Of a stretch of 64,000 nt of DNA, positions 33,781 to 42,232 are shown piece after piece. A program made the position numbers and the translations under genes. The stretch lies in assembly GCA_035443825.1 (NCBI GenBank), contig DAOMNN010000006.1:1-64000 (forward strand). Reading direction: 5' to 3'. Within the stretch, counting starts at the first letter, position 1. Each line of letters opens with the position of its first letter. A model generated the notes under the pieces. It saw only the letters and a list, made by a program, of their open reading frames with translations, did not search any database and was not told the origin of the DNA. The stretch comes from DAOMNN01 sp035443825 (GTDB lineage: Bacteria; Pseudomonadota; Gammaproteobacteria; Burkholderiales; Rhodocyclaceae).

Positions 33781-34566
33781 TCAGCGACTCGCTTGTTCCT
33801 GCCTGTATTCTTCGAGCAATGCAGCTTCTTCCTTGCTCAAGTGGCGACCTTCGATCAGATCGGGTCGCCGTACCCATGTCCGTCCTATCGCCTGCTTGAG
33901 TCGCCAGCGGCGAATCGCAGCATGGTTGCCCGAGAGCAACACCTCTGGTACCCGTTCCTCGCCGTACGACTCCGGGCGCGTGTAATGAGGGCAGTCGAAC
34001 AAGCCCTCGACGAACGAATCCTCAAGGGCCGAATCGGCATCGTTCAGCGCGCCTGGCAGGTGCCGGATCATCGCATCGAGCAGAACCATCGCCGGCAGTT
34101 CGCCACCGGAAAGGACGAAATCACCGAGTGACAACTCTTCGTCGACGCACTTGTCGATCAGGCGTTGATCGACGCCTTCGTAGCGCCCGCACAACAAGAT
34201 CAGCGACGGCTGCTCACACAGCGCGATGACCTTCCCGTGATCCAGTCTCGTGCCCTGCGGCGAAAGATAGACCACTGGGCCTTCCATGCCAATGCTTCGC
34301 TGCTGCGCCGCCCGGGCCTGCGTGATCGCATCCTCGAGCGGTTTGGCCATCATGACCATTCCGGGGCCGCCCCCGTATGGGCGGTCATCCACGGTCCGGT
34401 GCGCATCGGTCGTAAAATCCCGCGGATCGTGAAATGCGATTTCGTACAATCCGCGCTCCAGGGCGCGCCGCGTGATTCCGCTCGCGGTGATTGCCGCGAA
34501 CATCTCAGGGAACAGCGTGACGACATCATAGCGCCTGGTCGATGTTGGCGCACTCACGCCGATCAC
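33781..34566 (-). CDS. trmD: tRNA (guanine37-N1)-methyltransferase TrmD
   Basis: SPOUT-family enzyme of 261 aa that methylates G37 of tRNA to prevent frameshifting. The core has DVVTLFPEMF, the knot region LLCGRYEGVDQR and LGDFVLSGGELPAM. The start at 34566 overlaps the rimM stop codon and gives a few extra residues before DVVTLFP. Confidence 0.97.
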   Translation of the reverse strand: MIGVSAPTSTRRYDVVTLFPEMFAAITASGITRRALERGLYEIAFHDPRDFTTDAHRTVDDRPYGGGPGMVMMAKPLEDAITQARAAQQRSIGMEGPVVYLSPQGTRLDHGKVIALCEQPSLILLCGRYEGVDQRLIDKCVDEELSLGDFVLSGGELPAMVLLDAMIRHLPGALNDADSALEDSFVEGLFDCPHYTRPESYGEERVPEVLLSGNHAAIRRWRLKQAIGRTWVRRPDLIEGRHLSKEEAALLEEYRQEQASR

Positions 34567-35069
34567 CAGTCCTTTTGCCAGTCCACCCGAATCACTCCTC
34601 CCGCAAGATCCACTTCCTGTGCATAGGCTGCGACGAAGGGGATCAGCCTTTCCGTTTCGCCGTCGACCACTCGGAGGACATCATGCGCACCGGTGGCAAT
34701 CAGGCCCTCCACCTTTCCGAGTGTCTCGCCGCCGAGGTTCTCGACACGCAATCCGATCAGATCATGCCAGTAGTACTCGTCTTCATCGGGCGCAGGCATC
34801 GCACTGCGTGGTGCCCCAACGTACCAGCCCTTGAATTTGTCCGCCGTATCGCGGTCCGGTATTTCCTCGAACAATGCGATCAACCCGTCGCCGTGCGTCC
34901 GGCATTCACGCAACGACAGATTCCGCCAGGAATCGTCCGGAGACTCCGAATCGTGAGCAGTCCACCAGTGTGACATCTGGCCCCACGAAAGAGGGTCGTC
35001 ACCAAAAGGAGCGACCCGGACCCAGCCCTTGACACCAAAGGGAGCGACGATGCGCCCCAGTACGATCAT
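34563..35069 (-). CDS. rimM: Ribosome maturation factor RimM
   Basis: 16S rRNA processing factor of 168 aa. The N-terminal barrel starts VLGRIVAPFGVKGWVRV; the PRC-barrel domain has DEDEYYWHDLIGLRVENL and IPFVAAYAQEVDL. It binds S19 during 30S assembly. Second gene of the rpsP operon. Confidence 0.96.
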   Translation of the reverse strand: MIVLGRIVAPFGVKGWVRVAPFGDDPLSWGQMSHWWTAHDSESPDDSWRNLSLRECRTHGDGLIALFEEIPDRDTADKFKGWYVGAPRSAMPAPDEDEYYWHDLIGLRVENLGGETLGKVEGLIATGAHDVLRVVDGETERLIPFVAAYAQEVDLAGGVIRVDWQKDW

Positions 35070-35091
35070 GACCGTGAGCCGGATCGGCCAA

Positions 35092-35343
35092 TCAGGCCGC
35101 GGCCTTTGCAGACTGCTTTACCAACCGGGCAACCGTGGGCGAAACCTGGGCGCCGTTCTGCGTCCAGTATTCGAGGCGCTCGGTGTTGATCACGAGTGCC
35201 TTTTCCGCACCGGCAGCGACCGGGTTGTAGTAGCCGACGCGCTCGATAAAGCGGCCGTCGCGACGATTGCGCTTGTCAGCGGCGACAATGTTGAAAAAGG
35301 GGCGCTTCTTGGCGCCACCACGGGCAAGGCGAATGACGACCAT
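35092..35343 (-). CDS. rpsP: 30S ribosomal protein S16
   Basis: Ribosomal protein of 83 aa starting MVVIRLARGGAKKRPFFNIV with the usual FIERVGYYNP segment. The ATG at 35343 is the family start; the frame is open upstream without meaning. First gene of the operon, so the promoter lies between 35343 and the divergent 505-aa gene at 35567. Confidence 0.97.
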   Translation of the reverse strand: MVVIRLARGGAKKRPFFNIVAADKRNRRDGRFIERVGYYNPVAAGAEKALVINTERLEYWTQNGAQVSPTVARLVKQSAKAAA

Positions 35344-35566
35344 GCGGATTTCCTTGTGATGTTCTGTAGCGGGGTGCGAAAAGCACAAAATTCTAATCGA
35401 ATCCAGGGGTTTGAGCAAGGCGTTTGACACGTCTCGAAGGTGCGCTGCAAACGTGCGGGCGTGGAGCCGATCGGGTGGCGTGGGTCTGCACCACATCACA
35501 CGCATAAGCGGTCCGAAGTTGAATAGAATGTGTCTGCGACAACAATCAATGGATGGAAGCTTTTCG

Positions 35567-37084
35567 ATGGCCGTTCCGACGACCGATCCCGAGTGGATTG
35601 CACGGATGTTCGACTGGCTCGGCAGCGAACCCGCAGACGACTGTCTGGACGATCTCGCGCTACTGCACAAGCATCTTTCGTCACTGGCAACTCCGACGGT
35701 GACGCTTGAGCAATTGCATCGCTGCGCCGATCCCGTTGCGCTGCGTGTCCTGGATATCTCGGACCGTTTCAAGCCCCATCTGCTCAATGCGACACTGCCT
35801 TTGCCTCGCCAGATTCATTCGGCGTCCGTCGATCTGATTCATACCCTGCTCACGGTATCGGGCTTTTTTGGGCGATTGCTGAAGGCGGGCGCTGCTTCCG
35901 CGTCGGGTGCGAGACGTCCCGAGCACGCCGCACGGGGCCTGCGCCTGTTAGGCGAAGCCTATCTGCTGGCATGCATGGGCGGAACCGAAACGCCGGGTGA
36001 GTTGTGGCATGCCGCACATGCCTTGTTCGGTGTCGCATGCTCCGATGTGCGCGGTGTCGTCGCGGAGCCGGAGAATGCGTCGCCCGAGGCAGCGCTGCAG
36101 TACAAGAGAATGCTCGCGGTCGCGGCCCTGCAGCCGGAAAGCCTGACCGGGCGGGAACTCGTCTGGATTCATGACTATCTGGAGGTGACGTCGGGCGCGG
36201 TGGAACTGTCGCGGCGGCCACTGCAGCCTGAGAGTGCGGTCTTCTGGCTGGATCCGGATCATGAAGGTGCGCCGGTGGCACTGATCAGGCGAGTCCCGCC
36301 GGTCAGTGACTGCCTGCTCTACTATCGTGCGGTGACCCTGGCGCGCCGGGTTGCGGAACAGATCGACTGGCTCGAGCGACGCATTGCGGATGCCGAGGTC
36401 GTCGGACTCGAGCGGGACGGCGAGTTGCTCGAACCCGATGCATCGGGCCTGCCGGTCGGGCTTACGCCACTGGAGGCGCTTTCGCTTCTGCGTCGGATGC
36501 ACGAGCGCTGGTCTACGCCGCCCAGTCGCGAGCATCCGCGGCGACGGCAGCTCTATACGGTCCAGGTGTGTCAGGGGCTGCGTGCGATCTGGCGACTCCA
36601 TCGTACCGGCAAGGCGTCCGATGCGGTGTCGGAATGGATGGTGTACAACGAGAGTCCGGGCGGCTATGCCATCATCAGCGTGTCCGGCGTCGAAGGTGTG
36701 CTCAGCGCCGGCATGGCGCTGGCATTGCGGCGTGACGGGAAAAGCCCGTGGTCGATCTGCATCGTTCGCTGGATCCGAAGTGATCATCCGGATGAGGTCG
36801 AGCTGGGCCTGCAGGTGATCGCCGAATCATGCATTGCGATCTCGATCGCATTCCGCGGCGGGGAACTGCGCTCCACGTCCCCCGCGCTGATTCTCCCGCC
36901 GGCCGGCCCCATGCGCCGCAATCCGGCGATACTCGCAGCTGCGGGGACATACAATTCGCGGCGCTTCATCCTGGTCCGCGAAGGCGCGCCCCTCTATGTC
37001 GCGCAGGGACGCGTGTTGAGTCTCGACATGCAGACAGCCAACGTCGAGTTGTTCCAGTACGAAATCGATCCCTATCCGATCTGA
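35567..37084 (+). CDS. Large uncharacterised protein with PilZ-like C-terminal part
   Basis: Soluble protein of 505 aa. The first 330 residues are helical, leucine-rich and without a family I recognise. The last 150, from about the segment VSEWMVYNESPGGYAII through WSICIVRWIRSD, resemble a PilZ-type beta barrel of c-di-GMP receptors (D/N-x-S-x-x-G signature as NESPGG); the usual RxxxR motif is not clear. ATG at 35567 is preferred because GGAAG lies seven bases before it. Its last codons overlap the end of the convergent yihY gene. The PilZ assignment is moderate. Confidence 0.55.
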   Translation: MAVPTTDPEWIARMFDWLGSEPADDCLDDLALLHKHLSSLATPTVTLEQLHRCADPVALRVLDISDRFKPHLLNATLPLPRQIHSASVDLIHTLLTVSGFFGRLLKAGAASASGARRPEHAARGLRLLGEAYLLACMGGTETPGELWHAAHALFGVACSDVRGVVAEPENASPEAALQYKRMLAVAALQPESLTGRELVWIHDYLEVTSGAVELSRRPLQPESAVFWLDPDHEGAPVALIRRVPPVSDCLLYYRAVTLARRVAEQIDWLERRIADAEVVGLERDGELLEPDASGLPVGLTPLEALSLLRRMHERWSTPPSREHPRRRQLYTVQVCQGLRAIWRLHRTGKASDAVSEWMVYNESPGGYAIISVSGVEGVLSAGMALALRRDGKSPWSICIVRWIRSDHPDEVELGLQVIAESCIAISIAFRGGELRSTSPALILPPAGPMRRNPAILAAAGTYNSRRFILVREGAPLYVAQGRVLSLDMQTANVELFQYEIDPYPI

Positions 37085-38292
37085 GCTTGTTCGCCGGCCG
37101 GTTGCGCGGCCAGTTCTGTCAACGTCTGGTCGGCCGTGAGCAATGCGGCGTGAAGTCGTCTGGCAGCCGCGACGGTCGCCGGCCCTCCGCGTGCAAAGGC
37201 CCAGTTGTCGGGTGCCAGCGCAAACCTCTCGATCACGTCGACAAGGGACAATTGATCGGGGTGCGTGCTGAGAATCCAGTTTTCGTCGTCCGTACGCGCG
37301 ACCCAGCCGCACTCGTGCATTTCGCCGAGGAGGGCCTCCGTCTGGTCATTGGTGATGCCACCGAGTTCGTGCAGCAGGTTGAACGGGCAGGTTCGGCCCT
37401 CGCGTTGTCCGACGGTCAGCGCGACGAGCATGCTGAGCGCAGCGCAGGCGCGGTCTCCAGGGAAGCTCAGCGGCGTCTTGGTACGTTCGAAAAAATCGGG
37501 GAAGGTGGCGGCCACGATCGCCCCGAGAAGTACCACGACCCAGGAAAGGTAGAGCCAGAGCAGGAAAATCGGCAGTGCCGCAAAGGTGCCGTAGACCAGC
37601 GTGTAGCTTGGCGAAAGTGCGATGAACATGCCGAACATGCGCTGCATCACCAGGAACGCAAGTGCCGCGGCGAACCCCCCCGCGAGGGCGTGGAGCACGC
37701 GTACCGGATGGTTGGGCACGGCGAAGTAGAGAAAGCTGAATAGCGCACCGAGCAAGGTCAGCGGCATCACCGTTGCCGTAAAGGTCCCGATGTGTCGGCT
37801 GTCCCCGACCAGCGCGACCGACGTCGCGACCAATTGCCCTGTCGCGAAAATGCTGCCGGCCAGGGCCATGGGTCCGAGGGTCAATGCAACCCAGTAGACC
37901 GCGAGTCGGGTGAGCAGCGGGCGCGGCTGCTTGACCCCCCAGATGTCGTTGAATACGCCATCGATCGTGGAAAGAAGGAGCACGACCGTGATGACCAGCA
38001 TTGCGGTGCCGATCAGGGTCAATTGAGCGGCCTTTTCGGAGAACTGCAGTGCGTAGGTGCTGACAATCTGGCCGGCGAGATCCGGCAGCACGTTGGTTTG
38101 CAGGAAATCGCCCAGTGCCGTTCCCAACTGCGCGAATGCGGGGAAATTGCTGAACAGCGCAATCGTCACCGTGACGAGCGGTACGATCGCGAGGAGGGTC
38201 GTATAAGTCAGGCTCCCGGCGACTTCGGGGCAGCGGGTCGCGACGAAGCGGCCAGCCACCAGTTTCAGAAAATCGCGCAGGGATTGGAACAT
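37072..38292 (-). CDS. YihY/BrkB-family inner membrane protein
   Basis: Membrane protein of 406 aa with six helices (about residues 25-265) carrying the family parts SLTYTTLLAIVPLVTV, VVLLLSTIDGVFNDIWGV and LPIFLLWLYLSWVVVLLGAIVAA, followed by a cytosolic domain of about 135 residues that may be winged-helix. The start at 38292 (MFQSLRDF) matches the family; no strong ribosome site is visible. Its function is not established. The stop region overlaps the end of the convergent 505-aa gene by 13 bp. Confidence 0.88.
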   Translation of the reverse strand: MFQSLRDFLKLVAGRFVATRCPEVAGSLTYTTLLAIVPLVTVTIALFSNFPAFAQLGTALGDFLQTNVLPDLAGQIVSTYALQFSEKAAQLTLIGTAMLVITVVLLLSTIDGVFNDIWGVKQPRPLLTRLAVYWVALTLGPMALAGSIFATGQLVATSVALVGDSRHIGTFTATVMPLTLLGALFSFLYFAVPNHPVRVLHALAGGFAAALAFLVMQRMFGMFIALSPSYTLVYGTFAALPIFLLWLYLSWVVVLLGAIVAATFPDFFERTKTPLSFPGDRACAALSMLVALTVGQREGRTCPFNLLHELGGITNDQTEALLGEMHECGWVARTDDENWILSTHPDQLSLVDVIERFALAPDNWAFARGGPATVAAARRLHAALLTADQTLTELAAQPAGEQAQIG

Positions 38293-38371
38293 CAGGGGTG
38301 AGCGCCGGGGGAAAACCCGGTATGGAGTGGCCGACCGGTATAATTGTGGGCCCTTGCCCAAGTCGATTGCA

Positions 38372-38968
38372 ATGAAAGAAATCCTCGTCCTGTACTACAG
38401 CCATCGCGGATCGGTCCGTGCGCTCGCCGAACAGGTGGTGCAGGGCATTCATCAAGTACCCGGTGTGGCCGCGCGGATTCGCACGGTGCCCCGGGTTTCG
38501 ACGGTCTGCGAGGCGGTCGAGGAGGAGATACCGGCGGATGGACCGCCCTATGCCGAACCCCGCGACATCGACGAGTGCATCGGACTTGTTCTCGGCAGTC
38601 CGACCCGATTCGGCAACATGGCCGCTGCGATGAAGTACTTTGTCGACGGGCTCGCGGGCAGTTGGGTCAATGGTGCGCTCGAAGGCAAGCCGGTCGGGGT
38701 ATTCACGTCTTCGTCGAGTCTCCATGGCGGGCAGGAGTCCACGCTGCTGTCGATGATGCTGCCGCTGCTCCATCATGGAGCCCTGATCGTGGGTATCCCC
38801 TACAGTGAGTCCGATCTCAATACTACCTCCAGTGGTGGCACGCCTTATGGGGCCAGCCACGTTGCGGGACGCGATGGCAATCCGCGCTTGACGGGCGAGG
38901 AGGAACGCATTGCCATGGCGCTGGGACGGCGTGTCGCGCGGGTCGCACTGAAGCTAGCGGACAGCTGA
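38372..38968 (+). CDS. wrbA: WrbA-type NAD(P)H:quinone oxidoreductase
   Basis: Flavodoxin-fold protein of 198 aa that reduces quinones with two electrons. The FMN loop VLYYSHRGSVR at the N-terminus (T replaced by H/R region), GSPTRFGNMAAAMKYF and SSSSLHGGQESTL match WrbA. The ATG at 38372 is the family start. It is directly coupled to the DUF2069 gene. Confidence 0.9.
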   Translation: MKEILVLYYSHRGSVRALAEQVVQGIHQVPGVAARIRTVPRVSTVCEAVEEEIPADGPPYAEPRDIDECIGLVLGSPTRFGNMAAAMKYFVDGLAGSWVNGALEGKPVGVFTSSSSLHGGQESTLLSMMLPLLHHGALIVGIPYSESDLNTTSSGGTPYGASHVAGRDGNPRLTGEEERIAMALGRRVARVALKLADS

Positions 38969-39327
38969 TGACGCCGCGTGTGCTGAACATGATCTCCAGT
39001 GTCCTGCTGATCGCGCTTGTCGTGCTGTGTGCACTGTGGGAGACCTGGCTTGCCCCGCTCAGACCGGGTGGCTCATGGATGGTGCTCAAGGTCCTGCCGC
39101 TGATGGCGGCCATCTTCGGTGTCCTGAAGGGACGGCGGTACACGTACCAGTGGCTTTCGATGCTCGTATTGCTCTACTTCACCGAGGGCGTCGTGCGCGC
39201 CTTCGATCCAGGGCTGGTCGGCATCCTTGCGCTGATCGAGGCTGTTCTTGCTTCGGGGCTGTTCGTGAGTGTGATTCTGTACGCACGGGCGACTGCGCCG
39301 TCGCGAATGAACCCAGGGCGGGAATGA
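38968..39327 (+). CDS. DUF2069 family membrane protein
   Basis: Membrane protein of 119 aa with four helices. It has LWETWLAPLRPGGSWMVLKVLPL and YTYQWLSMLVLLYFTEGVVRA, the family marks. Function unknown. It overlaps the stop codon of wrbA; this pair is conserved in betaproteobacteria, so a common role in membrane redox processes is possible but unproven. Confidence 0.88.
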   Translation: MTPRVLNMISSVLLIALVVLCALWETWLAPLRPGGSWMVLKVLPLMAAIFGVLKGRRYTYQWLSMLVLLYFTEGVVRAFDPGLVGILALIEAVLASGLFVSVILYARATAPSRMNPGRE

Positions 39328-39351
39328 AGCGGCCGGCGTTGGCCGGCCGCT
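39328..39351. terminator. Terminator between DUF2069 gene and leuA
   Basis: AGCGGCCGG and CCGGCCGCT form a perfect stem of at least nine bases around a short loop. It lies between convergent genes and can serve both. Confidence 0.75.
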
Positions 39352-39370
39352 GAATGAATGTCGCCTTTGT

Positions 39371-40906
39371 TCAGACCTGGGGATTGAGGCGCTCGGTATT
39401 TCCGTGCAGTTTGTTGAGGGCGTTCAGGTAGGCCTTGGCCGAGGCGACGATGATGTCGGTATCGGCGCCCTGACCATTGACGACCTTGCCGTCGCGTGCG
39501 AGACGGACCGTTACCTCACCCTGCGCGTCGGTGCCTGTCGTGATCGCGTTGACGGAGTACAGCATCAGTTCGGTACCGCTGTGCGCCACCGACTCGATCG
39601 CCTTGAATGCGGCATCGACCGGGCCGGATCCTTCGGCCCTCGCTCGCACCTCCTTGCCGCCGGCAGCCAGCGTAATCTCGGCTTCGGGCGTTTCTCCCGT
39701 TTCGGAGTGGAAGCGCGATGCCACGAGGCGGAAATGCTCCCGCTCCGGCGTGACTTCCTCGTCGCTCATCATCGCATGGAGATCCTCGTCGAAGATCTCG
39801 TGCTTCTTGTCGGCGAGTTCCTTGAAACGTGCAAATGCATGATTGAGGTGATCTTCCGATTCGATCACGATGCCGATTTCCTGCAGGCGGGTCCGGAACG
39901 CGTTGCGCCCCGAGTGCTTGCCCAGAACCAGCTTGTTCGCGCCCCAGCCCACGTCTTCGGCACGCATGATCTCGTAGGTTTCGCGATGCTTGAGCACGCC
40001 GTCCTGGTGGATGCCGGATTCATGCGAGAAGGCGTTTGCGCCCACGATGGCCTTGTTCGGCTGCACCGGGAAACCCGTCACACCCGACACGAGCTTCGAT
40101 GCCGGCACGATCTGGGTTGCATCGATACGGGTATCGCACTCGAAGATGTCGCGCCGGGTGCGAACGGCCATCACCACCTCCTCGAGCGATGCATTACCCG
40201 CACGCTCGCCCAGACCGTTGACGGTGCACTCGACCTGGCGTGCCCCTGCCTTGACGGCGGCCAGCGAGTTCGCGACTGCGAGTCCGAGATCGTTGTGGCA
40301 ATGAACCGACCAGACGACCTTGTCGGAGTCCGGAACCCGCTCGATCAGGGTGCGGATCGTCGCGGCGAACTGTTCCGGCACGTTGTACCCGACCGTGTCG
40401 GGCACGTTGATCGTGGTTGCGCCGGCCTTGATGACCGCTTCGAAAACACGACACAGGAAGTCGATTTCAGAGCGGCCGGCGTCTTCGGCGGAGAACTCGA
40501 TGTCGTCGGTGTACTCGCGCGCCCACCCGATCGCCTTGACCGCCTGCTCGACAACCTGATCCGGCGTCATGCGAAGTTTCTTCTCCATGTGAATCGGGCT
40601 GGTTGCGATGAAGGTGTGGATACGACCCATCGCCGCCGGGCGAATCGCCTCGCCGGCACGCCTGATGTCGTTCTCGTTGGCGCGCGCGAGCGAACACACC
40701 GTTGATTCGCGGATGGCCTCGGCGATGGACCGGACGGCCTCGAAGTCGCCGTTCGACGCTGCGGCGAAGCCCGCCTCGATGACGTCGACACGCATTCGCT
40801 CGAGCTGTCGAGCAATGCGCAGCTTTTCGTCACGCGTCATCGATGCTCCAGGGCTTTGCTCACCGTCGCGCAAGGTGGTGTCGAATATGATCAAGTGGTC
40901 TGTCAT
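39371..40906 (-). CDS. leuA: 2-Isopropylmalate synthase
   Basis: First enzyme of leucine synthesis, 511 aa, condensing acetyl-CoA and 2-ketoisovalerate. It has DTTLRDGEQSPGASM, the metal-binding histidines in SVHCHNDLGLAVAN and a C-terminal regulatory domain (from about 390) for leucine feedback. GGAGCA serves as ribosome site. A Leu-rich leader peptide gene lies about 100 bp upstream, suggesting attenuation control. pssA and ilvIHC lie upstream on the same strand. Confidence 0.97.
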   Translation of the reverse strand: MTDHLIIFDTTLRDGEQSPGASMTRDEKLRIARQLERMRVDVIEAGFAAASNGDFEAVRSIAEAIRESTVCSLARANENDIRRAGEAIRPAAMGRIHTFIATSPIHMEKKLRMTPDQVVEQAVKAIGWAREYTDDIEFSAEDAGRSEIDFLCRVFEAVIKAGATTINVPDTVGYNVPEQFAATIRTLIERVPDSDKVVWSVHCHNDLGLAVANSLAAVKAGARQVECTVNGLGERAGNASLEEVVMAVRTRRDIFECDTRIDATQIVPASKLVSGVTGFPVQPNKAIVGANAFSHESGIHQDGVLKHRETYEIMRAEDVGWGANKLVLGKHSGRNAFRTRLQEIGIVIESEDHLNHAFARFKELADKKHEIFDEDLHAMMSDEEVTPEREHFRLVASRFHSETGETPEAEITLAAGGKEVRARAEGSGPVDAAFKAIESVAHSGTELMLYSVNAITTGTDAQGEVTVRLARDGKVVNGQGADTDIIVASAKAYLNALNKLHGNTERLNPQV

Positions 40907-41006
40907 GACTTGCTCCTGCCGGGGTTCGAAAAATCAATGGATATGCAAGCGTCGCCTGCGCACTGCGCTGGCGGCATGAATACGACAAAGGGGAGGGGGG
41001 TGTCTT

Positions 41007-41093
41007 TTAGCGCGCGGGGCGCAGCAGCGGGCCAAGCAGCAGGCTCGCCAGAAGGGGGAATTGCACGAAGGAGGGGTTGCTTTCGAGCATCAT
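41007..41093 (-). CDS. Leucine-rich leader peptide upstream of leuA
   Basis: Short frame of 28 codons (MMLESNPSF start; ending LLRPAR then TAA) with eight leucines, six of them crowded in the second half as LLASLLLGPLL. Such a run is the hallmark of leu operon leader peptides whose translation senses charged tRNA-Leu. It is 100 bp before leuA and directly behind a good promoter match whose start site would fall at or next to the ATG, so translation may be leaderless. A canonical terminator before leuA is not obvious; an imperfect stem is at 40953-40973, with an A5 (T5 on the minus strand) 20 bp further. Confidence 0.65.
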   Translation of the reverse strand: MMLESNPSFVQFPLLASLLLGPLLRPAR

Positions 41094-41100
41094 GCGTCCG

Positions 41101-41130
41101 ACTATAAACCGGAGCTTCCGGAAAATGCAA
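41101..41130 (-). promoter_or_regulatory. Probable leuA promoter
   Basis: On the minus strand TTGCAT (41130-41125) and TATAGT (41106-41101) are separated by 18 bases. This is close to the sigma-70 consensus. The spacer contains the palindrome CCGGA-AGC-TCCGG, a possible operator. Transcription would start about 41094, at the leader peptide ATG. Confidence 0.6.
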
Positions 41131-41220
41131 GAAGGAATGCGTTTGCGTCTGCCTATCGAGGCGATCACCCCGCTTCATGGGTCAAAGTCCGGGCAATCCC
41201 ACAACTGCTGCGCGCATCAC

Positions 41221-42030
41221 TTATGCGTTGCGATCGTCCCCTTCTTCCGTCGGCACATCCGCCGGAGGCTCGCCTGCCGTTTCCGATTCCCTGGCTGCCA
41301 CCATGCGTCGGCGTCGGAACCAGCGCCAGATCCAGATGAAATAGCCCGAGGCCGCGTAGATTATGAAGAGTCCGAACAACACGCCCGGGGGGTAACTCGA
41401 CACGAGTGCGAATGCGAGGACGACCGCAATCACGACGATGAAGGGCACGCTCTTGCGCAGGTTGATGTCCTTGCCGCTCCAGAACAGCACGTTGCTGACC
41501 ATGGACAGACCGGCGAACACCGTCAGGGCCAGCGCGAACCACCGCACATCCTCCCCGGTCAGCCCGTTATCCATGACCACCCAGACCATTCCGGCGATCA
41601 GTGCCGCGGCTGCCGGGCTGGGCAGGCCCTGGAAGAAGCGCTTGTCGACGACGTTGATGTTGGTGTTGAAGCGTGCGAGGCGCAAGGCGGCGCCGGCACA
41701 GAAGATGAATGCTGCGATCCAGCCGAGTTTGCCCATGTCCTTGAGCGCCCACTCGTACATCACCAAAGCGGGTGCGGCTCCGAAGGAGACCATGTCGGAG
41801 AGCGAGTCGTATTCCGCACCGAACTCGCTTTGCGTGTGGGTCAGGCGCGCCACCCGACCATCCAGACCGTCGAGCACCATCGCAACGAATATCGCCACTG
41901 CGGCGTATTCGAAGCGATGATTCATCGCCTGGACGATGGCGTAGAAGCCGGCGAACAGCGCTGCCGTGGTGAACAGGTTCGGCAGGATGTAAATGCCGCG
42001 CCGTCGCTTCTCGAGAGAGATCAGTGGCAT
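41221..42030 (-). CDS. pssA: CDP-diacylglycerol-serine O-phosphatidyltransferase
   Basis: Inner-membrane enzyme of 269 aa making phosphatidylserine. The CDP-alcohol phosphotransferase motif is in LDGLDGRVARLTH...EYDSLSD. About six to seven helices are visible, and the C-terminus is a charged acidic tail (about 245-269). Start at 42030 (MPLISLEKRRRGIYILPN) matches relatives. It follows ilvC after 200 bp with a terminator between, and precedes leuA, the usual betaproteobacterial order. Confidence 0.93.
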   Translation of the reverse strand: MPLISLEKRRRGIYILPNLFTTAALFAGFYAIVQAMNHRFEYAAVAIFVAMVLDGLDGRVARLTHTQSEFGAEYDSLSDMVSFGAAPALVMYEWALKDMGKLGWIAAFIFCAGAALRLARFNTNINVVDKRFFQGLPSPAAAALIAGMVWVVMDNGLTGEDVRWFALALTVFAGLSMVSNVLFWSGKDINLRKSVPFIVVIAVVLAFALVSSYPPGVLFGLFIIYAASGYFIWIWRWFRRRRMVAARESETAGEPPADVPTEEGDDRNA

Positions 42031-42172
42031 GCAGAAATTCCAGTCGGACGCTGCCGGTTGTGCGGGATCGCCTGCCATTTTAACGCAAGCCCGCACCAAT
42101 GATGGTGCGAAGGGTCGTGGTGCGCTGCACGGGTGGCCGACGACGGACGGCGGGGTGTCCCGACGAAAAGCA

Positions 42173-42217
42173 AACGCCGGGCGCGGGAGGGCAACTCGTC
42201 CTCCCGCGCCCGGCGTT
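42173..42217. terminator. Strong terminator after ilvC
   Basis: AACGCCGGGCGCGGGAGG and CCTCCCGCGCCCGGCGTT form a perfect 18-base stem with a nine-base loop on the ilvC side of pssA. It would end the ilvIHC message. Confidence 0.85.
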
Positions 42218-42232
42218 GGTCGTGCGGGGCAA

